Shown: positions 6,127 through 7,863 of the stretch, in pieces
Layout: every line of letters begins with the position of its first letter
Numbering within the stretch: the first letter of the stretch is position 1
Assembly (NCBI GenBank): GCA_016763115.1
Contig: JAESUL010000011.1
Span: 1-7,863 of the forward strand
Reading direction: 5' to 3'
Source of the DNA: Phycisphaerales bacterium
GTDB lineage: Bacteria > Planctomycetota > Phycisphaerae > Phycisphaerales > UBA1924
DNA: 7,863 bases
Translations under genes and position numbers: made by a program
The notes under the pieces: generated by a model
What the model saw: only the letters and a program-made list of their open reading frames with translations
The model's database searches: none
What the model was told of the DNA's origin: nothing

Positions 6127-7179
6127 GTGGAGCTTCAGCGCGTCATGAGTGTCCGGGTCGCCGTCCTCTGCATGAAGGGCACGGACCGATGGGAAACTCC
6201 AGACATTGCTCCGGTTTCGGCCATGCTGACCGAGCTCGAAGTTGTTCTGATGAGACTCTGTGCCGTGCTTGTACACAAAGACCAGCTCGTGCTGGCTTCG
6301 ATAAAAAGTGCCCATCCCCGCGCGATCCTTCACCCAGATGCAAAGGTTCTTAAGCTCTGAGTAGTGGATGCTTCCTGCAGCAAGCATCTCGCTCATGTGC
6401 CGCCAATCCATAAAGAGATAGTGGACCGAGCCCTGCTCACTGTGTTCGCACAGTTGTTCCATGACTTGTCCAAGGAACTCGGTGAACTGCTCGGTGGACA
6501 TCTCGCCAGCGGCCATCGCGAAGTCGCCGTGCTCATCGGCGCAAACCTGGCCAATCGCCCTTGCCAGCAAGTTGTACGGCGGGTCGGTAAAGATCATCGA
6601 GGCTTGTTGCTGACCAAGGAGTCGCTGGTATGAATCAGGCTCGGTACTATCTGCGCAAAGAATCCGGTGAGACCCGAGTACCCAAAGATCACCTGGCTGA
6701 GTGACCGTGGGCTGGGCGTCGAGTGCAGGCTGATCATCCGATCCGTCCTCTTCAGCGGGTTCATCGAAGCCCTCGATCGAAAGCACTCGCTGCTCGATCT
6801 CCCCATAATCAAAGCCGATGGACTCGATATCAAAGTCGAGATCAAGATCAGAGAGCACCTTGAGGTGTTCGCCCAAGAGCTGGTCGTCCCATGTACTGGC
6901 GATGGTGAGTTGATTATCCGCGATCATTAGCCCGCGGATTTGGGCGTCATCAAGATCAGTCACGCGGACCGCCGGGATCTCGTTTATCTTGAGGAGTTTA
7001 CAGGCTTCTACACGTGCGTGACCGCAGATTAACCGTGAGTCCTGATCGATGATCACGGGCATGCGGAAGCCGAAGGCCTCAATGCTTTGTGCGATCTGGT
7101 GGATCTGCTTCTTGGAATGCAGGCGGGGGTTGCTCGGATGGGGTCTGAGTATCTCTAGTTGTACAGATTCAATTTTCAT
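6097..7179 (-). CDS. ParB-domain DNA methyltransferase, N-terminal part of a frameshifted gene
   Basis: This frame of 360 codons starts with a ParB/Srx-like domain (about 1-97: LRPHPSNPR, the GHARVEA motif at 53-59, and ADNQL). After an acidic linker (about 136-160) comes a beta-class DNA methyltransferase: GDLWVLGSHRILCADST (163-179), then catalytic motif IV DPPYN (199-203), typical of N6-adenine or N4-cytosine enzymes. The target-recognition region follows, up to NVWSFPS. At the near-invariant HPTxKP motif the frame breaks: four C's in a row (plus-strand 6124-6127) shift it, and it ends eight codons past that motif's His-Pro. The SAM-binding motif is therefore in the next fragment. Without frame repair the product lacks SAM binding. 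Removing one base gives a gene of 447 codons plus stop, normal for the family. Start has only a weak AGG eight bases upstream. It is the first gene of its block. Confidence 0.85.
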   Translation of the reverse strand: MKIESVQLEILRPHPSNPRLHSKKQIHQIAQSIEAFGFRMPVIIDQDSRLICGHARVEACKLLKINEIPAVRVTDLDDAQIRGLMIADNQLTIASTWDDQLLGEHLKVLSDLDLDFDIESIGFDYGEIEQRVLSIEGFDEPAEEDGSDDQPALDAQPTVTQPGDLWVLGSHRILCADSTEPDSYQRLLGQQQASMIFTDPPYNLLARAIGQVCADEHGDFAMAAGEMSTEQFTEFLGQVMEQLCEHSEQGSVHYLFMDWRHMSEMLAAGSIHYSELKNLCIWVKDRAGMGTFYRSQHELVFVYKHGTESHQNNFELGQHGRNRSNVWSFPSVRALHAEDGDPDTHDALKLHPDDQAGPAD

Positions 7180-7198
7180 ATCAAAAACCTAAATGCAG

Positions 7199-7224
7199 GC
7201 AATGCAGAAGCATTGCGGACAATG
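7199..7224. promoter_or_regulatory. operator-like inverted repeats upstream of the methyltransferase
   Basis: GCAATGC (7199-7205) and GCATTGC (7210-7216) form a perfect inverted repeat around AGAA. The right arm CATTG (7211-7215) pairs again with CAATG (7220-7224) across CGGA. The AATGCAG core also occurs as a direct repeat at 7192-7198 and 7202-7208. The cluster begins 20 bases before the methyltransferase start, a fitting place for an autoregulatory site or a leader hairpin. Short repeats like these can arise by chance. Confidence 0.3.
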
Positions 7225-7756
7225 AAAAGTGGGCCGATCTAGTTTCAGGAAGTAGACGCAGGGATCGCGTAGTTCACCTGAAATAGATAAACAGTAAAAC
7301 AAGTTGTATTTGGTTGCCCCGGATCAGTACAGACGCATCACGCATCCATACCCGTTCGTTGATTCACTCGCAGACGGGGACATGCTCGGCATCACGCCTC
7401 ACATAGGTTTGACCATGCTAGACAGCAAGCCAAGTTCAATATGCTCTAGCAGCCGGGCGACGCATCACGCGAACACGGTAGGCAAGGAGCATCTCTGCAT
7501 GAGTGTACACGATTCTTTGGACGTGTGTTGCGAAGTTTCAAAATAAAATCACTATTTGGAAAACAAAGCCAATGGCTAGTGCACATTGCAGGATGATGCT
7601 CGGAGGGATACGGAGTTTTGCGATATGCAGAACTTGTAGAGCAAACCGAACTGTAAAGGGAGTATTTTGAGGTTTGGATTAATTTGAGCAACTTTCAGCT
7701 TCTGCGGTGGGGGGCTTGACCTGTCCCCGCAAGTGCGCATCAATACGAAAGCGATT

Positions 7757-7780
7757 TGCGCTTAAACCTGCGCTTAAACC
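7757..7780. repeat. exact 12-bp tandem repeat upstream of the right-edge gene
   Basis: TGCGCTTAAACC occurs twice head to tail with no spacer, 69 bases before the start codon at 7849. An exact tandem pair of 12-mers is very unlikely by chance in a window of this size. Possible roles are a transcription factor site for the downstream gene or a slippage duplication. Confidence 0.7.
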
Positions 7781-7848
7781 CATATCTTGATCCATGCGTA
7801 GCGTGAGACTTTGTGCGACAATCTGGTCTTTGTTTGGAGGATCAGTTT

Positions 7849-7863
7849 ATGAAGAAGTCAAGA
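7849..7863 (+). CDS. start of an unidentified gene, cut by the window edge
   Basis: ATG followed by four codons (MKKSR) runs off the window. A strong ribosome site, GGAGG at 7836-7840, lies 8 bases upstream. The lysine- and arginine-containing start would fit the first residues of an exported or membrane protein, but five residues identify nothing. It points away from the methyltransferase block and may be a host gene beyond the element. Confidence 0.6.

Larger units (their letters stand above)
98..7180. mobile_element. putative integrated element beside tRNA-Ser; right boundary not identified
   Basis: The stretch next to the tRNA gene holds a large serine recombinase, a DUF2924 protein, a DUF5681 protein, a terminase-like ATPase and a ParB-methyltransferase. 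All of these families are characteristic of prophage-like or integrative elements. The limits given are the gene-based extent, not observed ends: I found no copy of the tRNA 3' end near the right side. That is unsurprising, since serine recombinases need only a very short shared core. The plus-strand lipoprotein in the middle could be cargo, or could mean that two separate elements lie side by side. Confidence 0.4.
7180..7848. other. AT-richer intergenic stretch without a convincing gene
   Basis: This gap separates the leftward methyltransferase block from a rightward gene at the window edge, so it should hold divergent promoters. Only long frames starting with TTG and lacking ribosome sites or domains are open (about 80 codons on each strand), and I do not accept them. 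Supported content is the inverted repeats at 7199-7224 and an exact 12-base tandem repeat at 7757-7780. A GGGG/CCCC-flanked segment around 7711-7729 recalls the ends of some REP-like repeats, but this is weak. I found no clear sigma-70 promoter for the leftward block. Confidence 0.5.

Noticed and set aside
7711..7730. GGGGC...GACCTGTCCCC segment resembling ends of REP-like or insertion elements
   Set aside because: Only a four-pair stem is visible, with no second copy or transposase in the window.
1..7863. CRISPR array, rRNA, toxin-antitoxin pair or insertion-sequence transposase
   Set aside because: I looked on both strands for regularly spaced repeats, conserved rRNA segments, small paired toxin-antitoxin genes and transposase motifs, and found none.

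Overview
This is a bacterial window of intermediate G+C. Shine-Dalgarno sites of the AGGAG type precede several genes. At the left edge lies a tRNA-Ser(GGA) whose 3' CCA is not encoded, which argues against Enterobacteria-like hosts. The cassette types (large serine recombinase with DUF2924; DUF5681 with a terminase-like ATPase and a ParB-methyltransferase) are known from prophage-like and integrative elements of Alphaproteobacteria, Planctomycetota and relatives. The sequence alone does not fix the phylum.

Layout, left to right: tRNA-Ser (11-97); a short gap with interlaced inverted repeats (98-290); a minus-strand pair of DUF2924 protein and large serine recombinase (2527 down to 291), joined by a 4-nt ATGA overlap; about 800 bases with no convincing gene (2528-3335) but with a candidate promoter for that pair and a strong RNA-like hairpin; a plus-strand lipoprotein of unknown function (3336-4178); a minus-strand three-gene block (7179 down to 4219); an AT-richer gap with operator-like repeats (7180-7848); and the first five codons of a plus-strand gene at the right edge.

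The three-gene block reads ParB-domain DNA methyltransferase, then DUF5681 protein, then terminase-like ATPase, and both junctions are 8-nt overlaps. The methyltransferase reading frame is broken by one extra base, which separates the catalytic DPPY motif from the SAM-binding FxGxG motif. The terminase-like protein has a complete ATPase domain, but no recognisable nuclease domain follows it. No portal, capsid or tail gene is visible, so the block is either a remnant of a phage packaging module or a small unit doing something other than packaging virions.

Inference: the window is the tRNA-proximal part of an integrated element, with an integration module (recombinase and DUF2924), a possible cargo lipoprotein, and a modification/ATPase module. 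The far end of the element was not identified.
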